Source of the DNA: B1SED10-75 sp964636865
GTDB taxonomy: Bacteria > Bacillota > Dethiobacteria > DTU022 > PWGO01
Length of the DNA stretch: 31,200 nucleotides
Assembly: GCA_964636865.1 (NCBI GenBank)
Contig: CAZWVJ010000020.1
Location: 1-31,200, forward strand
Reading direction: 5' to 3'
The translations under genes and the position numbers were made by a program. Position 1 is the first letter of the stretch; every line of letters begins with the position of its first letter. Under the pieces are notes generated by a model. The model was not told the DNA's origin. It did not search any database and saw only the letters and a list, made by a program, of their open reading frames with translations. Shown piece by piece: positions 1-7,360 of the stretch.

Positions 1-54
1 CTCACGACCCCTTGGTCCCAAACCAAGTGCGCTGCCAAACTGCGCTACGCCCCG
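1..54 (-). tRNA. tRNA-Pro(UGG), 3' end cut off by window edge
   Basis: Read on the minus strand, the sequence starts CGGGGCG, followed by a normal D arm (GCGCAG...GCGC) and an anticodon arm CTTGG-TTTGGGA-CCAAG with anticodon TGG, which decodes proline CCN codons. The T arm and the 3' acceptor strand lie beyond position 1, so the gene is truncated by the window and not biologically broken. A plausible promoter lies about 36 nt upstream and the structured repeat at 128-193 lies just beyond that. Confidence 0.93.
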
Positions 55-89
55 ACATGTAAAATATATATTCCCTTAGTAGCGAGTAT

Positions 90-118
90 ATTCTAACATA
101 GCCCCCGGTGTTATGCAA
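90..118 (-). promoter_or_regulatory. putative promoter of tRNA-Pro
   Basis: On the minus strand there is a -10-like TAGAAT (90-95) and, 17 nt upstream, a weak -35-like TTGCAT (113-118). The -10 box lies about 36 nt before the mature tRNA 5' end, a usual distance for a tRNA promoter. The -35 match is only 3 of 6. Confidence 0.4.
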
Positions 119-127
119 TAAACAATT

Positions 128-193
128 CTGCGAGGCGTGCGGCTTTAATAGCCGCACGAGGCTTTTTCTATCTATTGCGCCCGTTTACCTACT
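128..193 (-). repeat. structured repeat element, copy 1 (upstream of tRNA-Pro)
   Basis: This 66 nt stretch aligns with 31128-31194 over its whole length (54 identical columns of 67 with one gap, by hand), in the same orientation. It contains a perfect 8 bp hairpin, GTGCGGCT/AGCCGCAC around a 5 nt loop (137-157 region). An outer stem can form between CGAGGCG (131-137, one bulged base) and CGCCCG (178-183). The best conserved block, on the minus strand, is AGTAGGTAAACGGG. The element sits 74 nt before tRNA-Pro. I do not recognise it as a known riboswitch or other RNA family. It could be a cis-regulatory RNA leader or a dispersed palindromic repeat. Confidence 0.7.
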
Positions 194-205
194 ATAATAT
201 ACAAA

Positions 206-578
206 TCCGCGAAAACCGTAGCCGTAATAACTTTTGTTGTATTGACTGTTTATTATGCGACATAATAATTTGTTAATCAATTATGATGTATTACAACTCC
301 CGTGAAGTTTTGAAACATGCAAATAATGCTTACTATTCATTATTTTATCTATTTTCAGGCAGGATTTTTAGTTTTATCATAGAATAATACAAAGAATTTA
401 CATGGCTGATGTAAAGCGTAAGGTAACAATATAATATTAGGTTAACTATATTAAACGCAATAAAGGAGACCAAAACCCTCCTTCCAATGTCTTTTAAATG
501 CAAAAAAATAATTGGGTATAATAAATGAGCAAAGAAAATTTACATGTATTATAAAATAATATAAGGTAAAAGTTTTTT
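206..578. other. long AT-rich intergenic region upstream of the antiporter gene
   Basis: No convincing gene was found in this spacer. It holds a small hairpin, TTTACAT-ggctg-ATGTAAA (397-415), a 6 bp stem AAGGAG/CTCCTT near 463-483, and several -10-like AT-rich strings. One promoter candidate is listed separately at 494-522. The spacer separates the minus-strand tRNA-Pro from the plus-strand antiporter gene, so it should carry divergent promoters. Confidence 0.4.
494..522 (+). promoter_or_regulatory. weak promoter candidate for the antiporter gene
   Basis: A perfect TATAAT (517-522) is preceded, 17 nt upstream, by TTAAAT (494-499), which matches only 3 of 6 -35 positions. It would give a leader of about 60 nt before the ribosome binding site at 579-587. 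Confidence 0.35.
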
Positions 579-587
579 AAGGAGGGG
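579..587 (+). promoter_or_regulatory. strong ribosome binding site that implies a non-ATG start for the antiporter
   Basis: AAGGAGGGG lies here, and the in-frame codon at the ideal spacing is ATC at 593, not ATG, GTG or TTG. The first standard in-frame start, ATG at 629, has no ribosome binding site near it. The 12 codons between 593 and 629 read I-S-N-F-L-L-L-A-I-I-T-P, a good beginning for the first membrane helix, so translation most likely begins at or near 593. Confidence 0.6.
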
Positions 588-628
588 TTAATATCTCAAA
601 TTTCTTACTATTAGCCATCATAACACCC

Positions 629-2263
629 ATGGTAATTTCACCTGCCCTTCTCTTTTTAAGCAAAAAATGGCGCTATATTTTAGTTTCTTTCTTGATCCTT
701 GTTATGGCTTATTTAGTTGTTTATAACCTGGCAGGCATAGAATTGGGCAGGCTCACTTTATTCCCGGCAGAAGGAACTGTCATTCCTTTTGATTTTTGGG
801 AGCATGAATACAGTCGTATTTTAGTGCTGGGCTTTACCCTCATAGGCTTTTTGGGCATTCTTTACGGACTTCCGGAGGCAAAGCCCAATGAACAGGTAGC
901 TTCCTTCTGGGCAATATCGAGTGCTATAGGAATCGCCTTTGCCAACGATTTTATCACTCTCTTTATATTCTGGGAGTTATTGACTATTACCACCGCCAGC
1001 TTGATTTTTTTTAACGGCAAACAGGTTTTTCACATGGCATACCGCTTTTTATTTTTCCATTTGATAGGCGGTTTGATGCTGTTTGTGGGGATTTGCCAAC
1101 AATTTGCCGCTACCGGATCTATATCCCTGACAACACCGGAGGCAGGGCTTGCTTTCTTTATTTTGGGCATTGGCTTTAAAGCTGCGTTTATTCCGTTTCA
1201 TATTTGGGTAGCATGGGGATATCCAAATGCTTCATTATTTTCCAGTGCCATAATGGCTGCCTTAACTACTAAAATAGGGGTTTATGCGTTGGCTCGTATA
1301 CTGCCTTCCCATGAGCTTTTTGTATATATGGGAGGTATTATGGCCCTTGTAGGCGTCAGCTGCGCTCTCATGCAGAAAAACATGCGGCGGCTGCTTACTT
1401 ATCATGTGGTAAGCCAGGTTGGCTATATGGTTGCAGGTGTGGGATTGGGAGCTACTCTTGCCGTGGATGGAGGATTATTTCATCTATTTAATAATATGCT
1501 TTACAAATCACTGCTTTTTATGACTGCAGGGGCTGTACTTTTTTCCACCGGCACTGAAAACCTTCATGACTTAACTCATCACGAGGAAAACAATGATGAT
1601 CATTCCGAACCGCCTAAACCTGTATGGAAGGCAATGCCACTGGTAACACTGGGAGCTATAATCGGGGCTCTTGCCATCGCCGGAGTTCCCTTATTTAACG
1701 GTTATGTGAGTAAATATATGCTTAAAGAAGCCATGTACGGCATGGGCCCTGTAGAATGGATGCTCTTAATCGCCAGTATCGGAACTGCTGCTTCTTTTTG
1801 TAAGTTTGTATATTTCGGATTTCTCAAGGCTCGCGCCATAAGTTTTAAGCCCCCTGGTTTTACCATGCAGGCTTCCATACTGCTTTTTGCTTTTTTCTGT
1901 ATTTTGCTCGGAGTTAGGCCAGACTTCATATGGGAAATACTACCGTATACTTCTTCGCTTGATGTTTACTCCATGTCAGGAATTTGGTCGGCCATGCAAC
2001 TTTTCCTCTCCGGAGTCTTACTTTTTGTCATCCTGGCAAACCCATTACAAAAAGGGTTACCTATACCCCCCTGGGTAAGTGTAGAATATCTCGTCATAAA
2101 TCCTTTTGAAAGAGAAGGTAGTAAAGCAATCAGAACACTTAGACCTTATTTCAATAGGTTAGGAGAGGGAATTAAAAATATAACTACAGACCAACTGGTT
2201 TTAGGGGTAGTTCTCATTATTTTAATGATTATATTTTTCTATTACGGTCGGTTTGGGATCTAA
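629..2263 (+). CDS. MrpD/NuoN-type proton antiporter subunit (orphan)
   Basis: This is a polytopic membrane protein of the proton-antiporter family shared by complex I (NuoL/M/N), Mrp Na+/H+ antiporters and membrane-bound hydrogenases. It would carry a proton or Na+/H+ translocation channel in the cytoplasmic membrane. Residues typical of the channel are visible: Glu116 in FIFWELLT, Lys184 in GFKAAFIPFHIW, Lys215, Lys250 and His259 in LLTYHVVSQVGYM, and Lys293 in NNMLYKSLLF. Length (544 aa, 556 if translation starts at 593) is slightly above the usual 490-510 because of a charged C-terminal tail before a last helix. No MrpA/B/C/E/F/G or Nuo genes flank it, so it stands alone. I report the ATG at 629 as the first standard codon, although the ribosome binding site favours 593. 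The exact partner complex cannot be told from sequence. Confidence 0.85.
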   Translation: MVISPALLFLSKKWRYILVSFLILVMAYLVVYNLAGIELGRLTLFPAEGTVIPFDFWEHEYSRILVLGFTLIGFLGILYGLPEAKPNEQVASFWAISSAIGIAFANDFITLFIFWELLTITTASLIFFNGKQVFHMAYRFLFFHLIGGLMLFVGICQQFAATGSISLTTPEAGLAFFILGIGFKAAFIPFHIWVAWGYPNASLFSSAIMAALTTKIGVYALARILPSHELFVYMGGIMALVGVSCALMQKNMRRLLTYHVVSQVGYMVAGVGLGATLAVDGGLFHLFNNMLYKSLLFMTAGAVLFSTGTENLHDLTHHEENNDDHSEPPKPVWKAMPLVTLGAIIGALAIAGVPLFNGYVSKYMLKEAMYGMGPVEWMLLIASIGTAASFCKFVYFGFLKARAISFKPPGFTMQASILLFAFFCILLGVRPDFIWEILPYTSSLDVYSMSGIWSAMQLFLSGVLLFVILANPLQKGLPIPPWVSVEYLVINPFEREGSKAIRTLRPYFNRLGEGIKNITTDQLVLGVVLIILMIIFFYYGRFGI

Positions 2264-2312
2264 TAATTTTTCTACTAACTAAATTTTACTAAACTATAGA
2301 GGGGTATTAATT

Positions 2313-2597
2313 ATGCGCGTGGCATTTATTACATTTTTAGGAATGCTAATAATAGCAATTATTATTGATTTTCTGGGAATCCAATCCTCATGGACGGTTT
2401 TTCTATTTGGTTTAGGCTGGCTAGGGTTATTAACCACCGCAATTTTCTGGGCAACTAAAAAAAGGACCTGTAGCGTATGCAATCAGACATGGTCCATTGC
2501 CGACATCAATGATTTTTCCACGGCAAAATTGAAATCACTTTTCACAGGCTGTCCGAAGTGCATAAAATCAAACAAATTCACTAATAACGGCTCTTAA
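2313..2597 (+). CDS. small membrane protein with zinc-ribbon-like tail
   Basis: This 94 aa protein has two predicted membrane helices (about residues 4-22 and 27-47) followed by a cytoplasmic tail with two CxxC pairs, Cys53/Cys56 (CSVC) and Cys80/Cys83 (CPKC), which would make a small zinc-binding knuckle. A GAGGGG ribosome binding site precedes the ATG. It follows the antiporter gene by 49 nt on the same strand and may be co-transcribed. Its last 30 nt overlap the 3' end of rdgB on the opposite strand. I do not recognise a family, and the function is unknown. Confidence 0.7.
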   Translation: MRVAFITFLGMLIIAIIIDFLGIQSSWTVFLFGLGWLGLLTTAIFWATKKRTCSVCNQTWSIADINDFSTAKLKSLFTGCPKCIKSNKFTNNGS

Positions 2598-3167
2598 CTT
2601 CTGCAAAGCCTTGCCGCGGTGACTTACTTCATTTTTAACATCCGCTTCCATCTGGGCAAAGGTAAGGCCTGTAGGTTCATGAAAAAAAAGAGGATCATAC
2701 CCGAACCCTTCATCTCCTTTAGGTGCAAACAAAATTTTCCCTTCGCAGGTTCCTTCAATAATTTTATATGCTCCATCCGGGAAAAAAAGAGCCAGGACAC
2801 AAACAAACCTGGCATCCCTCTGGGATTCGGGCACTAATTTCAATTTTTCCAGTAATAAATGGTTGTTTTCTTCATCCGAAGCGTTAGAACCTGCAAAACG
2901 CGCGGATTTTACGCCGGGAAGCCCCTCCAGGGCTTCGACCTCCAGGCCGGAATCATCTGCCAGGGTAATTTCCCCACAAAATTGACTGATGACACGAGCT
3001 TTCTTTAGGGCGTTGGCAGCAAAAGTATCTTTGTCTTCTTCAACCGCGGGAACATTATCCCACTGTTTTAAAGATTGTATCTCCACGGGCAGGCCTTTAA
3101 GGAAGTGTTGTATCTCTCTTACTTTTCCCTCATTAGAGGTAGCTAAAACTAATTTTTTTGTTTGCAT
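2568..3167 (-). CDS. rdgB: XTP/dITP diphosphatase (RdgB/HAM1 family)
   Basis: The protein hydrolyses non-canonical purine triphosphates (XTP, dITP, ITP) to monophosphate and pyrophosphate, keeping deaminated bases out of DNA and RNA. The family signature is clear: ATSNEGKVREI near the N-terminus (the T/SNxxK nucleotide-binding motif), LADDSGLEVEAL with the catalytic Asp pair, and the later motifs GFGYDPLFF and SHRGKA. Length (199 aa) is normal. It lies 27 nt downstream of rph and probably shares its transcript. The rph-rdgB pairing is common in Firmicutes. A purine-rich GGGAAAGG lies upstream of the ATG as a modest ribosome binding site. Confidence 0.96.
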   Translation of the reverse strand: MQTKKLVLATSNEGKVREIQHFLKGLPVEIQSLKQWDNVPAVEEDKDTFAANALKKARVISQFCGEITLADDSGLEVEALEGLPGVKSARFAGSNASDEENNHLLLEKLKLVPESQRDARFVCVLALFFPDGAYKIIEGTCEGKILFAPKGDEGFGYDPLFFHEPTGLTFAQMEADVKNEVSHRGKALQKLRAVISEFV

Positions 3168-3194
3168 CTTGCCGGTTGCCTTTCCCTACTGATT

Positions 3195-3953
3195 TTATGA
3201 TTTATATTGTTGAAGGCTTGCTTCAATCTCTGCAACTGCCGTTCCCATACTCTGGCGTTGACAGGCTATTATCTCCATAATGCCCTGCCTGGCAAGATCT
3301 AAAAAAGAGTCAAGATCTTTGCGGGTAAATGTTTGCCCTTCCGCAGTTCCCTGTATCTCTACAAATTCTTCACTTTCTGTCATTACTACATTTAAATCAA
3401 CAAAAGCTGCGGAATCTTCTTTGAAGTCAAGATCGAGCAAATGCTCTCCCTCCACCATCCCAACACTAACAGCACCAAGGAAGTCTTTAACCGGCACAGC
3501 TTCTAATATACATTCTTTTTTTAAATAAAGCAATGCATCAATAAGCGCCACAAAAGCGCCGGAGATAGAAGCAGTCCGGGTTCCTCCATCAGCTTGAATT
3601 ACATCACAATCCATGCGCACCGTTCGTTCTCCCAATGCCTCCATATTAACTACCGAACGCAGGGAACGCCCTATTAACCTCTGAATTTCATAAGTTCTGC
3701 CGGAAGCTCTCCCCTGAAGTCCTTCTCTTTGCACACGAACATCCGTAGAGCGGGGAAGCAAAGCATATTCTGCCGTTAACCATCCCCGGCCGGTACCTTT
3801 CAAAAAACCCGGAACATCTTCTTCAACCGAAGCAGTACATATAACTTTAGTATCTCCCGCTTCTACCAAAACTGAACCTTCCGGATGCTTCAAATAATTT
3901 CGGGTAAAGTTTAAAGGCCTTATTTGATCATTTTCTCTTTTATCGTGCCGCAT
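3195..3953 (-). CDS. rph: ribonuclease PH
   Basis: RNase PH is a phosphate-dependent 3'-5' exoribonuclease that trims tRNA 3' ends. The sequence shows family hallmarks throughout: RPLNFTRNYLKHPEGSVL at the N-terminus, GWLTAEYALLPRST, the arginine-rich GRASGRTYEIQRLIGRSLR loop that binds substrate and phosphate, and MDCDVIQADGGTRTASISG at the active site. Length (252 aa) is standard. An AAGGAGG ribosome binding site sits 5 nt before the ATG. It is the middle gene of a murI-rph-rdgB run on the minus strand, resembling the racE-rph-ysnA neighbourhood of Bacillus. Confidence 0.97.
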   Translation of the reverse strand: MRHDKRENDQIRPLNFTRNYLKHPEGSVLVEAGDTKVICTASVEEDVPGFLKGTGRGWLTAEYALLPRSTDVRVQREGLQGRASGRTYEIQRLIGRSLRSVVNMEALGERTVRMDCDVIQADGGTRTASISGAFVALIDALLYLKKECILEAVPVKDFLGAVSVGMVEGEHLLDLDFKEDSAAFVDLNVVMTESEEFVEIQGTAEGQTFTRKDLDSFLDLARQGIMEIIACQRQSMGTAVAEIEASLQQYKS

Positions 3954-4094
3954 AAGGGCCTCCTTAGTTTTTTCTTCTCACTTTCTTTCCGGGCAAATAA
4001 TCAGGCATAATCTTATCCAAGTTCTATTATGAAAGTACTTTTACATCTAAAACATAACTCCTCTTGGGAGTTATTCATCAATTTTGCCCCAATA

Positions 4095-4913
4095 TTAAAA
4101 AACCACCTGATAAGCTTTTACGGGTTCACCGAGAAACCTCTGGCCAATTTCTTCAAATATGGAAGGCTTTCCGCTTACGAAAAAACGATGATTAACTTTT
4201 ACAGGATTTAAGGGGCGCAAGAGCCCTTCAGAAGTGAATATTTCTTTAGCTTCCCGGGCTATTTCTTCAGCGGAACTGATTAAGTTGACTTTATCACCCA
4301 TAACCTCTCGGATTAAATCGGTCATAAGAGGATAGTGAGTACAACCCAAAATTACTGTGTCAACTCCTTCTTCTTTTAGAGGAGATAAGTATTCTTCAGT
4401 TACCCGCAAAGCTTCCGGCGTATTCACCAGGTTATTTTCCACTATCAATACCAGCAATGGGCAGGCTACACTGAATATTTGAACAGAAGAATCAAGCTTT
4501 CTGATATCTCTTTCATAAGCACCACTGGTAATTGTCCCTGTGGTGCCGATTACACCAATACGCCCATTTTGAGTAGCTTCCACGGCAGCCCTTACTCCCG
4601 GTTCAATGACCCCAATTACCGGAATATCCAACTGCTCACGGTAATAAGGTAAGCCGGCTGCCGTAGCAGAATTGCAAGCTACCACCACCAGTTTAACTTC
4701 TTGAGTTTGTAAAAAATCTATAATTTCAAGGGCAAAACGCCTAACTTCGTCATGTTGCCGGGGCCCGTAAGGCATTCGCGCCGTATCCCCAAAATACACA
4801 ATGCTTTCGTAAGGAAGTTGGTGGAAAAATTCCCGAACTACCGTTAAACCACCTACTCCTGAATCTAATATTCCAACTGCCTTATACGGCTCAATATTAG
4901 TTTCATTCTTCAA
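4095..4913 (-). CDS. murI: glutamate racemase
   Basis: This cytoplasmic enzyme interconverts L- and D-glutamate to supply D-Glu for peptidoglycan. Both catalytic cysteines are present, Cys80 in VACNSATA and Cys190 in LGCTHYPLM, along with the N-terminal GILDSGVGGLTV signature with the conserved Asp17/Ser18. Length (272 aa) is normal for the family. The start is TTG at 4913, preceded at 9 nt by a modest AGGA. The gene is followed by rph after 141 nt. Its promoter must lie in the 345 nt spacer shared with the divergent porC operon. Confidence 0.96.
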   Translation of the reverse strand: MKNETNIEPYKAVGILDSGVGGLTVVREFFHQLPYESIVYFGDTARMPYGPRQHDEVRRFALEIIDFLQTQEVKLVVVACNSATAAGLPYYREQLDIPVIGVIEPGVRAAVEATQNGRIGVIGTTGTITSGAYERDIRKLDSSVQIFSVACPLLVLIVENNLVNTPEALRVTEEYLSPLKEEGVDTVILGCTHYPLMTDLIREVMGDKVNLISSAEEIAREAKEIFTSEGLLRPLNPVKVNHRFFVSGKPSIFEEIGQRFLGEPVKAYQVVF

Positions 4914-5114
4914 TTACATCAATCCTACGTTTTCAAATTTTTAAATCAGCCGAGTTCAATCGACATAAGTTTAGCAATTGTATTATACCCTGTCAATTTA
5001 TTTAAACGGCAACGAAAGAGATGGCCTATTTAATTACTTACCGGCATGGCAACAAATTAAAAAACTATGGTATTTTTTTTGCTTCCATATTCTCTACATG
5101 CTAAAATTTATGTT

Positions 5115-5143
5115 GTTACTTTCCCCTTGACTTATGCTATAAT
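5115..5143 (+). promoter_or_regulatory. putative promoter of the por operon
   Basis: In the 345 nt spacer between murI and porC, a perfect TATAAT (5138-5143) is the only consensus -10 on the plus strand. A weak GTTACT lies 17 nt upstream (5115-5120). The resulting leader would be about 110 nt. An imperfect CodY-box-like string (5163-5177, 11 of 15 matches to the published consensus) lies downstream of the predicted start of transcription. Nothing else recognisable is present in the spacer. Confidence 0.45.
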
Positions 5144-5258
5144 AAAAAACTGATAGTAATAAAATTTTCTATCAATGTTTGTTTAAGTTACTCTAATTGT
5201 TGCTTCTGGCAAACAAAAAAAGGAAAAACCATTTTAAAGAATGAGGAGGTGTTTAATA

Positions 5259-5855
5259 TTGGCAGATGACAATAACATTACCGAAATACGCTGGCATGCC
5301 CGGGGCGGACAGGGAGCTGTTACCGCATCTAAAACTCTGGTAGAAATGGTTTTGCCTAAAGGGATGTACTTCCAATCATTCCCGGAATACGGACCCGAGC
5401 GTATGGGGGCTCCGGTGCAAATTTTCAACCGCATCAGTCCTTCACCCATTTCTATTTACTGCGCTATCACGGAACCGGATATTGTGGTAGTAGTAGATGA
5501 TACCTTGATGGATGTGGTTAATGTTACTTCTGGCTTAAAATCCGGAGGCACGATTGTAATCAATACCCATATGGAACCGGCAGAAGTAAATAAATTATAC
5601 AAGCTTCAAGACTATCATCTCTATACGCTGGATGCTACACATATAGCCCTGGAAACCATTAAAAGGCCTTTTTCAAACATTCCCATGCTTGGGGCTTTGA
5701 TAAGCATTACCAACCTGTTAGGAAAAGAAGAAGCCAGTGAATTCCTCAAGTCGTCTTTCGGTAAAAAATTTCCGGAAAAAATTGTGGAAAGGAATATAGA
5801 AGCACTTACCCGCGCATTTGAGGAGGTTAAATATGATGAAAAAGTGGGAAATTAA
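5259..5855 (+). CDS. porC: pyruvate:ferredoxin oxidoreductase gamma subunit
   Basis: This is the gamma subunit of a four-subunit 2-oxoacid:ferredoxin oxidoreductase, which binds part of the CoA/TPP pocket in the cytoplasmic complex. The N-terminal RWHARGGQGAVTASK and SFPEYGPERMGAPVQIF motifs are diagnostic. An in-frame ATG exists at 5241, but the ribosome binding site AGGAGG lies inside that stretch (5244-5249), so the true start is the TTG at 5259, giving 198 aa. The gene overlaps porD by 23 nt. Order gamma-delta-alpha-beta is the common por/vor arrangement. Confidence 0.94.
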   Translation: MADDNNITEIRWHARGGQGAVTASKTLVEMVLPKGMYFQSFPEYGPERMGAPVQIFNRISPSPISIYCAITEPDIVVVVDDTLMDVVNVTSGLKSGGTIVINTHMEPAEVNKLYKLQDYHLYTLDATHIALETIKRPFSNIPMLGALISITNLLGKEEASEFLKSSFGKKFPEKIVERNIEALTRAFEEVKYDEKVGN

Positions 5856-6177
5856 GGATATAAATAACTGGAGTTGGGAAGAACATCCCCTGGGAGGCAT
5901 TATACCCAAAGCAGGTAATGCTTCTACTTACCCCACAGGGGGATGGCGTTCTCAGAGGCCAATACGCGATGAAGAAAAATGTAACGATTGTCTTATATGT
6001 TTTATCTTCTGTCCGGAAGCTGCCATTGCAGCTACCAGTGAAAAAATTGGAGAAACAAACCTTTATCACTGCAAGGGATGTGGCATTTGCGCTCGGGAAT
6101 GCCCCCGTGAAGCTATTGAAATGGTAGATGAAACCGAAGCTCAAAACAATGAAAGAGGTGAAAATTCAAATGTCTAA
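5833..6177 (+). CDS. porD: pyruvate:ferredoxin oxidoreductase delta subunit (2x[4Fe-4S] ferredoxin)
   Basis: This is the small electron-transfer subunit of the POR complex. Two complete [4Fe-4S] motifs are present, CNDCLICFIFCP and CKGCGICARECP, each of the CX2CX2CX3CP type. They pass electrons from the TPP site to external ferredoxin. The start is chosen at ATG 5833, 6 nt after GAGGAGG (5820-5826), and the gene lies partly inside the 3' end of porC. The 3' end overlaps porA by 8 nt, indicating translational coupling. The protein is 114 aa, usual for this subunit. Confidence 0.94.
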   Translation: MMKKWEIKDINNWSWEEHPLGGIIPKAGNASTYPTGGWRSQRPIRDEEKCNDCLICFIFCPEAAIAATSEKIGETNLYHCKGCGICARECPREAIEMVDETEAQNNERGENSNV

Positions 6178-7360
6178 GCCAGCTGCCGTAGTGGGCACCG
6201 ATGCTGTGGCCGAAGCCATGCGCCAGATACAACCCGATGTAGTAGCCGCTTACCCCATAACTCCCCAAACAGCCATTGTGGAGGCCTTTTCCCAGATGGT
6301 AGCAAACGGAGAAGTGCCTACGGAATTGATTAACGTGGAAAGCGAGCACAGCGCCATGAGTGCTTGCATTGGTTCAGCTGCCAGTGGAGCAAGGGTGATG
6401 ACCGCTACTTCATCTCAGGGCCTCGCTCTTATGTGGGAACTTCTTTACATTGCTTCAGGGCTTCGGCTTCCCATAACTATGCCCAACGTCAACAGGGCAC
6501 TTTCAGCTCCCATTAACATCCACTGCGACCACGGAGACAGCATGGGAGCACGCGATTCCGGGTGGATTCAACTTTTTTGTGAAAATGCTCAAGAATCATA
6601 CGATAATGCCATCCAGGCAGTAAAAATTGCTGAACACAGCAATGTGCTTCTGCCGGTAATGATCAATCTTGACGGGTTTATTATTAGCCACAGCATGGAA
6701 AGAGTGGAATTTGAACCCACCGAAAAGGTCCGCAATTTCGTGGGAACCTATGAACCGGCTTATACCTTGCTTGATGCCCAAAATCCCGTTTCTGTAGGCA
6801 ATTTTGATTCGCTGGGTGGTTTTTATTTTGAATTAAAAAGAGCCCAGGAAGAAGCAATGCAAAATGCTTTTCCGGTAGTAGAAGAAGTAGGGAAAGAATT
6901 TTCTCAGCTATTTGGCCGGGAATATGGTTTGTTTGAGCCCTATTATCTGGAAGATGCTGAAGTAGCCCTGGTTGTTGCAGGTTCAGCTGCCGGAACAACC
7001 AAGCATGTTATATCACAATTACGTCAGCAGGGTCTACCGGTAGGAATGCTCAAAATTCGCCTCTTCCGTCCCTTTCCGGCTAAAGAACTGCGGAAAGCTC
7101 TTAAACATATTCCGGCTATCGGAGTTATGGATCGCTCTCTCATGTTTGCCGGAGGTCAGGGCGGGCCGCTTTTTAGTGAATTACGTTCTGCTTTTTACGA
7201 ATTAGACAATAGGCCAAGTATTTACAGCATAGTTTACGGCTTGGGGGGTAGAGACCTTGGGCCTAAACAAATTGAAGGGCTCCTTCGGGACTTCCTGGAA
7301 GGAAATCCCCCCGAAGACATCTGTTACCTTGGATTAAGGGAAGGTGAAAATAATCAATGA
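6170..7360 (+). CDS. porA: pyruvate:ferredoxin oxidoreductase alpha subunit
   Basis: The alpha subunit carries the pyrimidine-binding domain for thiamine diphosphate and much of the substrate pocket. Diagnostic segments are AAYPITPQTAIVE near the N-terminus, INVESEHSAMSACIGSAASGARVMTATS, and GQGGPLFSELRSAFYE near the C-terminus. Several in-frame ATGs exist upstream (6128, 6149), but GAGGTG (6155-6160) places the start at ATG 6170, giving 396 aa, a normal size for PorA. The start overlaps the porD stop by 8 nt, and the stop overlaps the porB ATG as ATGA. Confidence 0.95.
   Translation: MSKPAAVVGTDAVAEAMRQIQPDVVAAYPITPQTAIVEAFSQMVANGEVPTELINVESEHSAMSACIGSAASGARVMTATSSQGLALMWELLYIASGLRLPITMPNVNRALSAPINIHCDHGDSMGARDSGWIQLFCENAQESYDNAIQAVKIAEHSNVLLPVMINLDGFIISHSMERVEFEPTEKVRNFVGTYEPAYTLLDAQNPVSVGNFDSLGGFYFELKRAQEEAMQNAFPVVEEVGKEFSQLFGREYGLFEPYYLEDAEVALVVAGSAAGTTKHVISQLRQQGLPVGMLKIRLFRPFPAKELRKALKHIPAIGVMDRSLMFAGGQGGPLFSELRSAFYELDNRPSIYSIVYGLGGRDLGPKQIEGLLRDFLEGNPPEDICYLGLREGENNQ

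Noticed and set aside
461..483. AAGGAG/CTCCTT hairpin as a Shine-Dalgarno-masking switch
   Set aside because: It is about 100 nt from the antiporter ribosome binding site and no start codon with a continuing frame follows the AAGGAG.
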